Shown piece after piece: positions 24,880 to 33,314 of a stretch of 64,000 nt of DNA. The DNA is taken from contig JABLWW010000010.1 in the NCBI GenBank assembly GCA_013178295.1, forward strand, positions 124,001-188,000, read 5' to 3'. Made by a program: the position numbers and the translations under genes. The stretch is from Anaerolineae bacterium (GTDB lineage Bacteria > Chloroflexota > Anaerolineae > Anaerolineales > Anaerolineaceae). The first letter of the stretch is position 1. The number at the start of each line of letters is the position of its first letter. The notes under the pieces were generated by a model. That model was not told the DNA's origin and did not search any database. It was given only the letters and a program-made list of their open reading frames with translations.

Positions 24880-25485
24880 CTACTGGCAAATTGCTTGTTG
24901 GAATTCTTCCAGCGAGATGACCAGCTTCTCCCATATTGCGCGCAGCATCGCTAACCCCATCTGATGGTTGCTGTGGCTGGTGGCAGAGACGCATTCTTCA
25001 ATCACATAGACGTGGTGGTCAAGCTGGAAAGCATCTATGGCGGTGCAATATACGCAGGCATTGGTGCAGAACCCCGTGATGTAAAGCACAGGATTACCAA
25101 GACTGTTCAAACAAGTTTCAAGTGGCGTGTGTAAAAAGGCGCTGTAACGCCGTTTATCAATCACAATATCACCGGGTTGGGGTTTGAGTTCGTCAATGAT
25201 CTCCATACCGGCGCTGCCTGCAATGCAGTGCGGAGGTTCGCCAATCACTGCTTCCATGCCATAGTCGCTGCCATCGGCTGCGTGGACTTCGCGGGTGAAG
25301 ACAACCGGAATGTGGTGTTTTCTGGCTATTTGTATTGCCTTAGAAATGTGGTCTATGACAGAGGCGGAATTCACGCATTGGTAGGGCGCTTGAGGCGATA
25401 GGAAGTCTTTTTGGGCATCAATGACCATTAGCACAGCTTTTGCGGACAGCTTTGCTGTGCCTGGCGGTGTTGGTTGGGGTTTCAT
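24880..25485 (-). CDS. Isochorismatase-family cysteine hydrolase
   Basis: 201 residues. The superfamily triad is complete: Asp in LMVIDAQKDFL (about residue 23), Lys in VIDKRRYSAF (about 111) and Cys in TGFCTNACVYCTA (about 144). The TGFCTNACV form is close to nicotinamidase/cysteine hydrolases that act on amides. It may supply nicotinate or a carboxylate, but no metal-binding motif of PncA (DxHxxxH) is seen, so I keep the general name. It is a second, different member of the superfamily in the window. It starts 66 bases from the divergent C_GCAxxG_C_C gene. Confidence 0.8.
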   Translation of the reverse strand: MKPQPTPPGTAKLSAKAVLMVIDAQKDFLSPQAPYQCVNSASVIDHISKAIQIARKHHIPVVFTREVHAADGSDYGMEAVIGEPPHCIAGSAGMEIIDELKPQPGDIVIDKRRYSAFLHTPLETCLNSLGNPVLYITGFCTNACVYCTAIDAFQLDHHVYVIEECVSATSHSNHQMGLAMLRAIWEKLVISLEEFQQAICQ

Positions 25486-25505
25486 GACTTTGTTCTCCGA
25501 CGGGG

Positions 25506-25511
25506 TATAAT
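25506..25511 (+). promoter_or_regulatory. Possible -10 box of the C_GCAxxG_C_C gene
   Basis: A perfect TATAAT, about 40 bases before the ATG at 25552. There is no convincing -35 hexamer at 16-18 bases, since that position falls at the start of the divergent gene. I keep it as a weak promoter call. Confidence 0.35.
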
Positions 25512-25551
25512 CGTGTAAAACACTCTAAATTTTTGTTGGAGAAATTGTACT

Positions 25552-26052
25552 ATGAATGGGCAAGAGGCTGTTGCGTTGGCACGGGACATGTTTTTGGATG
25601 AGGAGCATTTATATGGGTGTGCCGAGACCACATTTGTTGTGCTCAAGCAGGCGTACGGGTTGCAAGCGGCAGAGGATGCGAGAGCGGCTATGGTGCTCAA
25701 TGGCGGCGTGGCGCTGAATGGCTGCATCTGTGGGGCGCTGAGCGGCGGCGCAATGGCACTGGGAATGCTGGCAGGAGAGCGTATTGCTGACCATCGTCAG
25801 GCAAAGTACACTGCCCGCGCGCTGATGAACAGGGTGGTGGATGTGTTCAAAGCCCAGTTTGGCAGCCTGAATTGCCGTGACTTGATTGAGATGGACATCC
25901 GTGATCCGCAGCAACATGAAGCGTTTCTGACAGGGGATATCTGGCGACAGCGTTGTATGCAGCAAATTGAATTGGTGGTGGCTCATTTGGCGCCGCTGAG
26001 TGATCCGCTGGAGTGGGATAAAGCGGTTGGCGAGGTGTCGCTTCTTCTCTGA
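25552..26052 (+). CDS. C_GCAxxG_C_C family redox-type protein
   Basis: 166 residues with the defining cysteine pattern of the C_GCAxxG_C_C family: GCAETT at about residue 23, the glycine-rich GCICGALSGGAMALGM at about 60-75, CRD in GSLNCRDL at about 106, and a last Cys in WRQRCMQQ. The cysteines are thought to bind a metal or iron-sulfur centre and a redox role is assumed, but no reaction is established. The leader has a TATAAT at 25506-25511 and TTGGAGAAA before the ATG. It is divergent from the isochorismatase-family gene. Confidence 0.85.
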   Translation: MNGQEAVALARDMFLDEEHLYGCAETTFVVLKQAYGLQAAEDARAAMVLNGGVALNGCICGALSGGAMALGMLAGERIADHRQAKYTARALMNRVVDVFKAQFGSLNCRDLIEMDIRDPQQHEAFLTGDIWRQRCMQQIELVVAHLAPLSDPLEWDKAVGEVSLLL

Positions 26053-26087
26053 AGTTATGCCTTGCAGTGTGAAGCAACGCGAAACAG

Positions 26088-26116
26088 TTGACCACGAAAT
26101 TCATATCGGGTATAAT
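26088..26116 (+). promoter_or_regulatory. Sigma-70-type promoter of tRNA-Lys
   Basis: TTGACC at 26088-26093 and TATAAT at 26111-26116 with a 17-base spacer. The expected start of transcription is about 26123, some eight bases before the tRNA. This is a near-consensus housekeeping promoter. Confidence 0.8.
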
Positions 26117-26130
26117 CCGAAATGAAAGAC

Positions 26131-26203
26131 GGCTCACTAGCTCAATTGGTAGAGCAATTGACTCTTAATCAATGGGTTCGGGGTTCGAGTCCCCGGTGAG
26201 TCA
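26131..26203 (+). tRNA. tRNA-Lys (anticodon CTT)
   Basis: A 73-base cloverleaf. The acceptor GGCTCAC pairs with GTGAGTC (one G-U pair), the D arm contains GCTC...GAGC, and the anticodon stem ATTGA/TCAAT encloses the loop CTCTTAA, giving anticodon CTT (lysine AAG codon). The T arm is GGGG-TTCGAGT-CCCC and the discriminator base is A. The CCA end is not encoded. A strong promoter lies just upstream and a short T run (26206-26210) directly follows. Confidence 0.95.
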
Positions 26204-26262
26204 TCTTTTTGTTTCTATGTCTGTTGAGTGAAGCGTGTAATAAGTAGTCTTGTGAGGTATCT

Positions 26263-26496
26263 ATGGATTGGAAAGTAGAAGGTCAGTCGCTGGTAAAAGA
26301 GTTTGTGTTTAACAACTTTGTCGAAGCGGTAGCGTTTGTTGACCGTATTGTTCCACTGGCTGAGGAAGCCGGTCATCACCCTGATATATTCATCCATTCG
26401 TATAAGAAGGTTAAGGTTCTGCTGAGCACTCACAGCGAGAATAAAATTACTGAAAAAGATTATGCTTTGGCAGAGAAGATAGACGCACTGTTGTAA
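26263..26496 (+). CDS. phhB: Pterin-4a-carbinolamine dehydratase
   Basis: 77 residues, slightly short for the family (usually about 95-110), lacking the first N-terminal helix region. The diagnostic motif is AEEAGHHPDI (about residues 40-49) with the His-His-Pro active site, then VKVLLSTH and the terminal ALAEKIDALL helix. The enzyme dehydrates 4a-hydroxytetrahydropterin or has a related role in pterin or molybdopterin metabolism. No aromatic amino acid hydroxylase gene is visible nearby. GTGAGG precedes the ATG. The gene follows tRNA-Lys by 59 bases. Confidence 0.87.
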   Translation: MDWKVEGQSLVKEFVFNNFVEAVAFVDRIVPLAEEAGHHPDIFIHSYKKVKVLLSTHSENKITEKDYALAEKIDALL

Positions 26497-26582
26497 AAAT
26501 TGATAGGTTGGGTGACCCCGAGCCTCTGGCGCTGGAGAAGGTTTTTGGTATTGGCGGAGTGATGTCAGTGTATTTTGGGTGA

Positions 26583-26610
26583 TTGTTGGTGCTTAAAATC
26601 CGGTTATAAT
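26583..26610 (+). promoter_or_regulatory. Sigma-70-type promoter of the L,D-transpeptidase gene
   Basis: TTGTTG at 26583-26588 and a perfect TATAAT at 26605-26610, spacer 16 bases. Predicted transcription start about 26617. Since the first ATG of the frame (26609) lies inside the -10 box, this promoter supports the ATG at 26642 as the real start. Confidence 0.65.
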
Positions 26611-26641
26611 GACAAAAAGATTTACACCTAATGGTAGTGTG

Positions 26642-27802
26642 ATGCTTAAGAAGCTGGTCTTGTTTCTGGGAGTTTTGATTGTAAGCGGGATTTCGCCAAG
26701 TTCAGCGCTGGCGCAGCGTGCCCTGACCGACCCGGGCGGTGAACCGTACTTTGGCGAGACGCTTTGTCTTCCGGGCGCTTATATGCAGACTTCGCCGGAT
26801 TGTCTGCCGCTGGGACCATCGCAATATCTTACCGATCTGGCAAGAGCGGGTATTGAATACCCATTTACGCCTTTGCCGGTAACGTTGCGAGACCCTGAAC
26901 TCAACAAGCTAGAATACAAATATGCCCGTATTAATGTGACGCCGCCCGAGCAGGCGCCGGTGTATTCTACAGTGGATGATGCGCTTTCGGGTGGAGCGCC
27001 GGTTACCTATATTCCGGCGGGGTATTTGTTGTATGTGTCATATAAAGACCGCTATGATGTTGACGGCGCGCACTATGTTTTTCTGCGCCGCAATGTGTGG
27101 ATGCGCGCCTCGCCAGCCGAGTATAAGGATTTTCAGGGGTTGATCTTTCGAGATGAGCCAGCTTACCCGCCAGGCTGGATTATTGATCAGGCGCGGGCGC
27201 GTGTTTCACCGGGGTATCTTTCTCCTGAAATTGGCGAGGTGATGCAGCACGGGAAGTTGGTTACAGTATATGCGGTACAGCGTGCCAACGATACCGACTG
27301 GTACATGATTGGAATCAACCGTTGGGTGGAACGACGCTACATTCGGGTCTTGGAGATCATGCACGCCCCTCCTGAAGGGGTAACCAACGGACGCTGGATA
27401 GATATCAACCTTTATCAGCAGACGTTGAGTGTATACGACAATGGACAATTGCGCTATGCCACGCTGATTGCCAGCGGGTTGAAGCCTTTTTACACCCGTC
27501 CCGGTCTGTTTAAGATCAGTGAAAAGAAACCAATCGAGACGATGAGCAGCGGTGATCTTTCAGATTATTATTATCTTGAGGATGTGCCCTGGACGATGTA
27601 TTTTGACAAGCGGCGTGCGATACACGGTGCTTACTGGCGGGCAATGTTTGGTTTCCCCCAGTCGCATGGCTGTGTCAATATGTCGGTTGGTGATGCCCGC
27701 TGGGTCTATGAGTGGGCAAACGAAGGTGATTGGGTGTATGTGCATGACCCGTCTGGTGAAACTCCCACGGATGATGCGGCTTATACAGATGGCGGCGCGT
27801 AG
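26642..27802 (+). CDS. Exported L,D-transpeptidase (YkuD domain) with SH3-like region
   Basis: About 386 residues. It begins with a clear signal peptide (MLKKLVLFLGVLIVSGI, then ALAQRA as a likely cleavage site). Residues about 185-240 resemble a bacterial SH3-like module. The YkuD catalytic domain fills the rest, with the terminal motif SHGCVNMS at about residue 340 holding the catalytic Cys, and the upstream His in RRAIHGAYW. It would cross-link peptidoglycan stem peptides or attach proteins outside the cell. The start at 26642 is preferred over the ATG at 26609, because the latter overlaps the -10 box. It converges on a lipoprotein gene that ends eight bases away. Confidence 0.88.
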   Translation: MLKKLVLFLGVLIVSGISPSSALAQRALTDPGGEPYFGETLCLPGAYMQTSPDCLPLGPSQYLTDLARAGIEYPFTPLPVTLRDPELNKLEYKYARINVTPPEQAPVYSTVDDALSGGAPVTYIPAGYLLYVSYKDRYDVDGAHYVFLRRNVWMRASPAEYKDFQGLIFRDEPAYPPGWIIDQARARVSPGYLSPEIGEVMQHGKLVTVYAVQRANDTDWYMIGINRWVERRYIRVLEIMHAPPEGVTNGRWIDINLYQQTLSVYDNGQLRYATLIASGLKPFYTRPGLFKISEKKPIETMSSGDLSDYYYLEDVPWTMYFDKRRAIHGAYWRAMFGFPQSHGCVNMSVGDARWVYEWANEGDWVYVHDPSGETPTDDAAYTDGGA

Positions 27803-27810
27803 CCGGAGAA

Positions 27811-28995
27811 TTACGGCTCCAGAACGATTGTGATACTGGACAGGGCAACTGTGCCGGGTATTCTGCCCGCGCTTTCCTGACGCAGGGTGAGGCGCACCGG
27901 GGTTGTGGATGACAGGCTGTAGGGGATGTCAATGGCAAAGGGTGTATGGCTGAGATTGCCATAGGGCTGAGGCACACTGATTTGAGCGCTTGCAATGATA
28001 AGATTTTGCTCGTCAATCAGTTCGATGATCAAAGGGTTGTCGTTGATCGGGCGCGCCAGCCCGCTGACCAGCAGACTGCCGCCTTTGATGGTCTGGTTTT
28101 CATAAGGATAGCGTACAATATAGGGTTCAAGCAGGCTCAAAGGCGGGTTCAACTCTGCGGTTCCCATAGAGAGCAATATCAAGTCCACTGAGGAAAGAGC
28201 AATCTTGCGCCCAAAGCGGTCGTTGACGCTGATTTCCAGGCGTGCGCTTTCTGCCACTCCGCTGATGGAGAAGTCAATCTTTGGATAAATCGAGAACGTG
28301 CGGTTTCTTGAGGCGCGATAGTCCAGTTCTTGATAGACAATCTTGCGGCTGTCTTCACCGATCAATGCCAGATATACCATTCCGTCTTCGCCGGGAGTGA
28401 TCACCGCTTCGGATTGAATGGGCGATAGCACCTTGGACATCCACCCGGGGCGGCGAAGGCGCAGTCTAGCAGCAGGCGGTTCAGGCGTGAGTGTGATGGT
28501 CGCGGTAAAGGTCAGGGTAGATGTAAAGGTCAGCGTGGGGGTCGGGGTGGTTGTGGGGGTTTTGGTGGCGGTTTTTGTTGGTGTGGGTGTGCGCGTGAAC
28601 ACCAGCGTCCGCGATGGCGTTGCGGAGATGCCGAAGGTGGGGGTTTCGGCAGCTAGTGTTGGCGAGAGGGTAATGGTTTCTGTGATGGTGCTGGTGCGAG
28701 TGGGGGTTTCGGTAGAGGTGGGTGTTGGTGTATCGGTTGGGGTTGGGGTGGCTGTTTCACTGGGGGTCAGGGTGGGGGCTTGTGTTGGAATTGTTGTAAA
28801 GCTGGGAGTGGGAGAGATAAAGTACTCAATGATTTCATTTGTTGAACATGCTGTGAATATCAGCAGGAATATGGCAAGAGAAAGAGTCAATATAGAAGGG
28901 AGTACCCTATGCCCGGTTTGCGCTCTGTTTTGCCGCGTGGGTGAGAGCGCCAAGGGTTTTGGCTGGGCTTTTTTGTTCTCGGTTTTATAGTTCAT
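27811..28995 (-). CDS. Lipoprotein with Thr/Pro-rich linker and C-terminal Gmad2-like domain
   Basis: 394 residues. A hydrophobic segment ends in the lipobox LLIFTACS (Cys at about residue 50), after an unusually long N-terminal region. From about 65 to 165 there is a low-complexity linker of Thr, Pro, Ser and Glu repeats (TPTPTDTPTPT type), then a beta-rich globular part. The last 100 residues (VSGLARPINDNPLIIELID onward) resemble the Gmad2 immunoglobulin-like domain of bacterial lipoproteins. It probably sits on the outer face of the membrane. The start overlaps the end of the carboxypeptidase gene by eleven bases and both may be one transcript. Function unknown. Confidence 0.72.
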   Translation of the reverse strand: MNYKTENKKAQPKPLALSPTRQNRAQTGHRVLPSILTLSLAIFLLIFTACSTNEIIEYFISPTPSFTTIPTQAPTLTPSETATPTPTDTPTPTSTETPTRTSTITETITLSPTLAAETPTFGISATPSRTLVFTRTPTPTKTATKTPTTTPTPTLTFTSTLTFTATITLTPEPPAARLRLRRPGWMSKVLSPIQSEAVITPGEDGMVYLALIGEDSRKIVYQELDYRASRNRTFSIYPKIDFSISGVAESARLEISVNDRFGRKIALSSVDLILLSMGTAELNPPLSLLEPYIVRYPYENQTIKGGSLLVSGLARPINDNPLIIELIDEQNLIIASAQISVPQPYGNLSHTPFAIDIPYSLSSTTPVRLTLRQESAGRIPGTVALSSITIVLEP

Positions 28996-30487
28996 AGATT
29001 TGTCCGAACTTTTCCTCTAGAGAGTGCAGGTAGGCTGATGGGTCAATCTTCTGCCCGGTAATGTTCTGAACAAGCTCCTGCGGCTCATACTTGGCGCCGT
29101 ATTGATGTACCTTTTCGCGCAGCCAGGCAAGCAAATCATCAAATTTCCCTGCAGAAATTTGTTTTTCAAGATCAGGGATGTCCCTTTTGATGGTTTGCCA
29201 TAGCTGGGCGGAGATGATATTTCCCAGTGCATACGTGGGAAAATAGCCCATTAATCCTGCAGACCAGTGCACATCTTGAAGGACACCGTGGGCGTCATCA
29301 GGGGGTTTTATACCAAGATAGGCTTCCATGCGGCTGTTCCAGCTTTCCGGCAGGTCGGCGACTGTGAGAGACCCTTCCATCAACGCGATTTCCAGTTCCA
29401 GCCGTAGCATAATATGCAGGTTGTATGTGGCTTCATCGGCTTCAACACGGATGAGCGAAGGCTGGACGCGGTTAATCCCCCGGTAAAATGTGAGCAGGTC
29501 AATGTTGCCAAGCTGGGCGGGAAAGACTTTTTGCAAAAGCGGATAAAAGTGATGCCAGAAGGGCAATGAGCGCCCAACCAGGTTTTCAAACAAACGCGAC
29601 TGCGATTCGTGGATTGCCATAGACGCGCCACTCGCCAGCGGTGTGCGGGCAAATTCGCCTTGGATGCCCTGTTCGTAAAGGGCATGCCCACATTCATGCA
29701 TACTGCCGAATAACCCCATGCTCAGGTTGTTGGGACTGAGCCGTGTGGTGATGCGAACGTCATCCAACCCAAAGCTGGATGTAAACGGATGCATAGATGT
29801 GTCCTGTCTGCCGTGATTCCAGTCGTAGCCAAAGCGTGTGATTACTTCAACTCCAAAATTCCACTGCTCTGCTTCCGAAAAATTCTGGAAGAGAAAACTG
29901 TCATCAACCTGAGGCCGCGTGCCGATTGCCTGAATCAGCTTTACCTGTTGCGGACGTAGCCGGTCAAAGATTGTCTTCACCTCACTGGTCTTTAAACCTG
30001 GCTCGAAATCGTCCAGCAATGGGTCGTAAACGTGGTCGTATGGTGCGAAAAAATCAGCGTATTGGCGACGCATCATGACAATCTTTTCGAGATGGGGTTG
30101 GAAAAGCGCAAAACTAGAAGTGGTGCGTGCCTGTTCCCAGGCACTGTGTGCCAGGGCGGTTACCCGGGCGAACTCTGCTACCCAGTCTGTGGGGACGCGC
30201 TGGGCTTTGTCGTATTCCCTGCGTGTTACTTTAACTAAACGCGCTTCTGAGGAGTCCGGATCGCAGCCTCTGATTTGCTGTTCAAGCTCTTCCAGCAATG
30301 TTCCAAGTTCTTCGCTGGTCAGCCTGACATGACGCAGTCTTGCTAGCGTTGCCAGCTGGTGCCCGCGTCCTTCGGCGGCACCTGGCGGCATGTAAGTTTG
30401 CTGATCCCAGTCCAGAAGGGCAATGGCTGCTCCCAGATCGCTGATCTCGTGAAGAATCTCCATAAACCGGGTGGGGATGTTTTGCAT
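28985..30487 (-). CDS. M32-family metallocarboxypeptidase (Taq type)
   Basis: 500 residues, the standard length for thermostable carboxypeptidase Taq/M32 enzymes. The zinc site HECGHALYEQG (HExxH) lies at about residue 263, with the M32-typical HESQSRLFEN at about 290 supplying the third ligand, and the conserved DWDQQTYMPPGA near the N-terminus. It removes C-terminal residues from peptides in the cytoplasm. The ATG at 30487 is the only good start; the family begins at about this point. The downstream lipoprotein overlaps its end. Confidence 0.94.
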   Translation of the reverse strand: MQNIPTRFMEILHEISDLGAAIALLDWDQQTYMPPGAAEGRGHQLATLARLRHVRLTSEELGTLLEELEQQIRGCDPDSSEARLVKVTRREYDKAQRVPTDWVAEFARVTALAHSAWEQARTTSSFALFQPHLEKIVMMRRQYADFFAPYDHVYDPLLDDFEPGLKTSEVKTIFDRLRPQQVKLIQAIGTRPQVDDSFLFQNFSEAEQWNFGVEVITRFGYDWNHGRQDTSMHPFTSSFGLDDVRITTRLSPNNLSMGLFGSMHECGHALYEQGIQGEFARTPLASGASMAIHESQSRLFENLVGRSLPFWHHFYPLLQKVFPAQLGNIDLLTFYRGINRVQPSLIRVEADEATYNLHIMLRLELEIALMEGSLTVADLPESWNSRMEAYLGIKPPDDAHGVLQDVHWSAGLMGYFPTYALGNIISAQLWQTIKRDIPDLEKQISAGKFDDLLAWLREKVHQYGAKYEPQELVQNITGQKIDPSAYLHSLEEKFGQIYEL

Positions 30488-30743
30488 GGCTGCTCCTGTA
30501 TTTTTCTGTTACTGGTGAGACAGATAAAACGCTTGTCTGACGGGATGATTGTATGGCATCGAAACTTGCGCTGGTTGACACCTTCTCTCTGATTCTAACC
30601 CAAATAGCAGGTCGTGGTGTAATGTCAGTTACAATTGCACTGTGCAGTGCGGTTGGAATGCAGTAAGATGTAAACGGTGCGTTTGGCACGCGGTATTCTG
30701 TGGCAACCAACAGGTTATCTTGTTGTTTTAAGAAACAGGGCGT

Positions 30744-31496
30744 ATGATGGGCAACACGTCAGAGCGGACAACCTTTTTGATTGGCACATCCGGCTGGGTG
30801 TATGACCATTGGAGAGAATGTTTTTATCCGGTGGGGATTCCCAAGAGCCGCTGGTTTGAGTACTATTGCGGCTGTTTTCAATGCGTTGAGATTAACGCAA
30901 CCTTCTATCGCTCTTTTCGAGAGCAGACGTATGTTAACTGGAAAACCCGCGCCCCGCAGGGCTTTCGTTATGTGCTCAAGGTGCCCAAACGGATCACCCA
31001 TCGCAAATATCTTGTGGGTGTAGAGGAGGATGTAAAGGATTTTTGCCGTTACGGCGCGCTGCTGGGGGATAAACTGGGAATGTTTCTCCTGCAACTTGCC
31101 CCCAGTACACCCTATGATCTGGAGCGTTTGCGTAAAGTCTTGCTGGCGTTTCCCGAACCAGAGAAGGTGGCTGTTGAATTTCGCAAATCCTGTTGGCTGA
31201 ATGATGAGACGGAAAGCCTTCTTCGCCAGGTGGGGGCGGTGTTTTGTAATGTTGATTCCCCGCGGCAGAAACTTACTGCCAGGCTTACGTCTCATCGGGC
31301 ATATCTGCGGTTGCATGGGCGCAGCCGCTGGTATTTACACAATTATTCGCATGATGAACTGAAAGAAATTGCCGCTGTGGCGCAGGATTTGGCGCGACGC
31401 GGCGCAGATTTGGTGTATATTTTCTTTAACAACGACTTTGAAGGATATGCACCAGCCAATGCCATGATGTTGATGAGGTTACTCAATCGGGTGTGA
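30744..31496 (+). CDS. DUF72 family protein (YecE-like)
   Basis: 250 residues. The DUF72 signatures are all there: GTSGWVYDHWRECFYP at the N-terminus, the central EINATFYRSF, FRYVLKVPKRITH, and the C-terminal YLRLHGRSRWYLHNYS and YIFFNNDFEGYAPANA. The fold is a TIM barrel with no established reaction. The 256-base gap before it holds no gene; I see weak promoter-like pieces such as TTGACA at 30575 without a matching -10. An adjacent ATG at 30747 could be the start instead. Confidence 0.9.
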   Translation: MMGNTSERTTFLIGTSGWVYDHWRECFYPVGIPKSRWFEYYCGCFQCVEINATFYRSFREQTYVNWKTRAPQGFRYVLKVPKRITHRKYLVGVEEDVKDFCRYGALLGDKLGMFLLQLAPSTPYDLERLRKVLLAFPEPEKVAVEFRKSCWLNDETESLLRQVGAVFCNVDSPRQKLTARLTSHRAYLRLHGRSRWYLHNYSHDELKEIAAVAQDLARRGADLVYIFFNNDFEGYAPANAMMLMRLLNRV

Positions 31497-31537
31497 GATT
31501 TAGCTGGAAAGCTGTGTTTATTTGGAGGAATCCGTGA

Positions 31538-32566
31538 ATGAAAGCGATGGTTTTGAACCAGATATGCAAAATTGCTGACAACCCGCATCCTTTGCAACTG
31601 GTGGAATTGCCCGACCCCGTCCCTGTGGGAGATGAGATACTGGTGAGAGTTTCTGCCTGCGGGGTCTGTCATACTGAACTAGATGAAATTGAGGGACGAA
31701 CACCGCCGCCGCATCTGCCAATGATTCTGGGGCATCAGGTGGTTGGCAGGGTTGAGGCGGTTGGCGAGCGCGTCAACGTGTTCAAACGCGGTGATCGCGT
31801 GGGGGTGGCGTGGATTTATTCCGCATGTGGAACGTGTAGTTTCTGTCTCTCGGGCAATGAAAACCTGTGTTCTGATTTCAGAGCAACTGGCAGAGATGCG
31901 CATGGCGGTTACGCACAGTACATGAAAGTGTCGCAGGATTTTGCCTATTGCATCCCTGAAAATATTGGCGACCTGACTGCTGCCCCGTTGCTGTGTGCTG
32001 GGGCAATTGGCTATCGCTCCTTGCGTTTGACGGGTTTGCAGGATGGTCAGAATCTGGGTTTGATGGGGTTTGGCGCTTCGGCACATCTGGTGCTTAAAAT
32101 GGTGCGGCATCGGTATCCCGCCGTCAGAGTGTTTGCTTTTTCTAGAAGTGAGAATGAAAGGGCTTTTGCCCGCCAGCTTGGTGCGTGCTGGGCTGGGGAT
32201 ATCTTTGAAGACCCATCGGAAAAGCTGGATGCTGTGATTGACACCACGCCAGTGTGGAGACCTGTGGTGGAGTCGCTGAAGTGTCTGGCGCCAGGTGGGA
32301 GGCTGGTTATCAACGCAATTCGCAAAGAGGATGTGGATAAAGAAAGCCTGCTGTCTCTTGATTATCCGACACACTTGTGGATGGAAAAAGAAATCAAGAG
32401 CGTTGCAAATGTCAGCCGCAGGGATGTGGCTGAGTTTCTGCTGCTGGCAGCCGAGATGGGCATCACACCAGAGGTGGAGGAATTTGCTTTGGAGGATGCC
32501 AACCAGGCATTGCTTGAACTCAAGACGAGAAAGGTACGGGGGGCAAAGGTATTACGGGTGGAATGA
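31538..32566 (+). CDS. Zinc-dependent alcohol dehydrogenase
   Basis: 342 residues of the medium-chain dehydrogenase family, close to AdhP/propanol-preferring type. Catalytic zinc ligands lie in CGVCHTELDEIEG (Cys, about residue 44) and ILGHQVVG (His-type ligand region, about 68). The structural zinc is bound by CGTCSFCLSGNENLC (four Cys, about 100-114). The NAD-binding region contains GLMGFGASAHLVLK, the GxGxxG equivalent. It oxidises alcohols or reduces aldehydes with NAD(P). A GGAGG sequence precedes the ATG. It is co-directional with the DUF72 gene but the two are probably unrelated. Confidence 0.9.
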   Translation: MKAMVLNQICKIADNPHPLQLVELPDPVPVGDEILVRVSACGVCHTELDEIEGRTPPPHLPMILGHQVVGRVEAVGERVNVFKRGDRVGVAWIYSACGTCSFCLSGNENLCSDFRATGRDAHGGYAQYMKVSQDFAYCIPENIGDLTAAPLLCAGAIGYRSLRLTGLQDGQNLGLMGFGASAHLVLKMVRHRYPAVRVFAFSRSENERAFARQLGACWAGDIFEDPSEKLDAVIDTTPVWRPVVESLKCLAPGGRLVINAIRKEDVDKESLLSLDYPTHLWMEKEIKSVANVSRRDVAEFLLLAAEMGITPEVEEFALEDANQALLELKTRKVRGAKVLRVE

Positions 32567-32623
32567 TTTGTATAATGGTGTTAATCTTTTATCATGGATA
32601 AATTATGCAAAAGGAAAAGGGTG

Positions 32624-33307
32624 ATGACAACCAAAAAACGTTCTTCTGCAAAGTCTAAGAGCCGTGCTGTGAGGAGCCAGCGCTCGGCAAAGCTCTCGCC
32701 ATTTGTCATTGTCGCTGCGGTTGTGATTACGGCGATTATTGTGTGGGGTGTGGTCCGGGTAGTTACGCAATCGCGTGGGGCTGAGGAGGCGGCGGCTTCC
32801 AAAAAATATGCTGCTCCGCCGCCGATGATGATTGATGTCAACAAACGCTACACTGCAACCGTCAAGATGGCAAAGGGGGGAGAATTTGTCATCCAGCTGT
32901 ATGCTGATAAAGCCCCCATCACGGTGAACAATTTTGTTTTTCTGGCGCGCGAGGGATATTACAACGGCACCACCTTTCACCGTGTGCTGGAGGGTTTCAT
33001 GGCACAGGGCGGCGACCCGACTGGCAGTGGAAGGGGTGGTCCGGGTTATGTGTTTGTTAACGAGGACAGCGATTTGAAGTTTGACCGTGCCGGTGTGGTG
33101 GCTATGGCGAATGCCGGGCGGGATACCAATGGTAGCCAGTTCTTTATCACCTTTGGCCCTCAGGAGCGGTTGAACGGAGGGTATACCATTTTTGGGCAGG
33201 TAATTAGTGGGATGGATGTGGTCAATGGCATCACCCGTCGCGATCCTGAACAGAATCCTGATTTTCGTGGCGACGTAATTGCAAGTATTACCATCACAGA
33301 AGAATGA
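32624..33307 (+). CDS. Membrane-anchored cyclophilin-type peptidyl-prolyl isomerase
   Basis: About 227 residues. A basic N-terminus (TTKKRSSAKSKSRAV) is followed by one hydrophobic helix (about 28-50), which probably anchors it with the catalytic domain outside. The cyclophilin domain starts at about 78: TFHRVLEGFMAQGGDP and NAGRDTNGSQFFITFGPQ contain the family's catalytic Arg, Phe, Gln and surrounding residues. It speeds folding of exported proteins. The ATG at 32624 follows AAGGAAAAGGG well; another ATG at 32594 is possible. A TATAAT is seen at 32571-32576 without a convincing -35. Confidence 0.9.
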   Translation: MTTKKRSSAKSKSRAVRSQRSAKLSPFVIVAAVVITAIIVWGVVRVVTQSRGAEEAAASKKYAAPPPMMIDVNKRYTATVKMAKGGEFVIQLYADKAPITVNNFVFLAREGYYNGTTFHRVLEGFMAQGGDPTGSGRGGPGYVFVNEDSDLKFDRAGVVAMANAGRDTNGSQFFITFGPQERLNGGYTIFGQVISGMDVVNGITRRDPEQNPDFRGDVIASITITEE

Positions 33308-33314
33308 GGACCCA

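Noticed and set aside
28418-28990. Long Val/Gly-rich open frame on the plus strand opposite the Thr/Pro linker
   Set aside because: The repeats ACN-CCN of the linker read as Gly/Val in the other strand. Only the minus-strand protein has a lipobox and domain.
30575-30603. TTGACA before the DUF72 gene as a promoter
   Set aside because: No acceptable -10 hexamer at 16-18 bases.
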